Shown piece by piece: positions 5,165-5,379 of a stretch of 5,379 bases of DNA. Position 1 is the stretch's first letter, and each line of letters starts with the position of its first letter. This DNA comes from Candidatus Hydrogenedentota bacterium. GTDB taxonomy: Bacteria; Spirochaetota; Leptospiria; Turneriellales; J094. The notes beneath the pieces were generated by a model. It saw only the letters and a list, made by a program, of their open reading frames with translations. It did no database searches and was not told where the DNA came from. The translations under genes and the position numbers were made by a program. The stretch is taken from positions 1 through 5,379 of the forward strand of contig RFJE01000214.1 of assembly GCA_003695005.1 (NCBI GenBank), read 5' to 3'.

Positions 5165-5379
5165 TTATAAAATATTATTTTGCTTTAAATCTTCTTCCGA
5201 AAGACCAGTTGCCTTTAAAATAAAGTCTATTTGAGCTCCAAGTTCTTTCATGCGACGAGCAGTTTTCAGTTTAGCATTTATTTTTCCTTTTTCTATTCCT
5301 TCTTTTATCCCTTCCTCCTTTCCTGGCGCAATTTGCTCAAGCGTTTTTTTTACTTCTTCGGGCAAAATTTCCGTTGTAC
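5165..5379 (-). CDS. Rpn-family (PD-(D/E)XK) nuclease/putative transposase, C-terminal end (5' truncated by window edge)
   Basis: The minus-strand frame is open from the right edge to the TAA at 5165-5167, leaving 70 visible residues. The catalytic PD-(D/E)XK core lies outside the window. The visible tail is typical of the Rpn/PDDEXK_2 family: a helix (PEEVKKTLEQIA), then Glu/Gly/Lys repeats (KEEGIKEGIEKGKI), a basic helix (KLKTARRMKELG) and a final helix-turn-helix-like segment (IDFILKATGLSEEDLKQ). Known members (RpnA of Escherichia coli) are Mg-dependent DNA endonucleases that promote RecA-independent recombination, and some act in phage defence. A TTG at 5365 could be read as a start, but the frame with sensible residues (TTEI) continues to the edge, so this is not treated as the true start. 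The family assignment rests on the tail alone. The C-terminus looks intact, with no frameshift in the visible part. Confidence 0.75.
   Translation of the reverse strand, partial: TTEILPEEVKKTLEQIAPGKEEGIKEGIEKGKINAKLKTARRMKELGAQIDFILKATGLSEEDLKQNNIL

Noticed and set aside
1..5379. CRISPR array, tRNA or rRNA genes
   Set aside because: No regularly spaced direct repeats, and no sequence recognisable as a tRNA cloverleaf or rRNA segment, was seen on either strand.

Overview
This is an AT-rich bacterial window of compact genes. The plus strand carries, in order, the C-terminal part of a TPR-repeat protein, a TetA-like major facilitator (MFS) transporter, a 299-base gene-free stretch full of inverted repeats, prephenate dehydrogenase (tyrA) and a class II EPSP synthase (aroA). 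The minus strand carries an unrecognised small soluble protein, convergent with aroA, and the C-terminal end of an Rpn/PD-(D/E)XK nuclease-transposase family protein that runs off the right edge. From memory, the motif spelling of AroA and TyrA recalls Leptospira-type spirochaetes. No search was possible, so this is only a weak suggestion; the GC content and the Rpn family occur in many phyla.

Left block (2-1961): the TPR protein and the MFS transporter are co-directional with a 52-base gap, which contains two competing small hairpins but no clear terminator. The transporter keeps the DHA1/TetA-type motifs A and C. Its substrate cannot be read from the sequence.

Intergenic block (1962-2260): directly after the transporter stop codon lies a perfect 15-bp GC-rich stem with a 3-base loop. 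After it comes a 181-base element (2013-2193) with perfect 18-bp terminal inverted repeats. Its interior arms also pair (16 bp perfect plus shorter helices), and its apical loop carries a further hairpin. A smaller 7-bp inverted repeat then encloses the GTG start of tyrA. I regard the 181-base element as the most interesting signal in the window: either a MITE-like palindromic repeat or a long structured RNA upstream of the aromatic genes.

Aromatic block (2261-4473): tyrA and aroA are 5 bases apart and almost certainly co-transcribed. AroA makes EPSP, the precursor of chorismate, and TyrA acts on prephenate two steps after EPSP (EPSP to chorismate to prephenate), so the pair covers steps on either side of chorismate on the route to tyrosine. 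TyrA has no ACT domain, so it lacks the usual C-terminal feedback-control module.

Right block (4454-5379): aroA overlaps the convergent minus-strand gene by 20 bases, leaving no room for a terminator between them. Upstream of that gene (to its right), after about 156 bases, is the end of the Rpn-family gene, whose tail shows the family's Gly/Glu/Lys-rich repeats.
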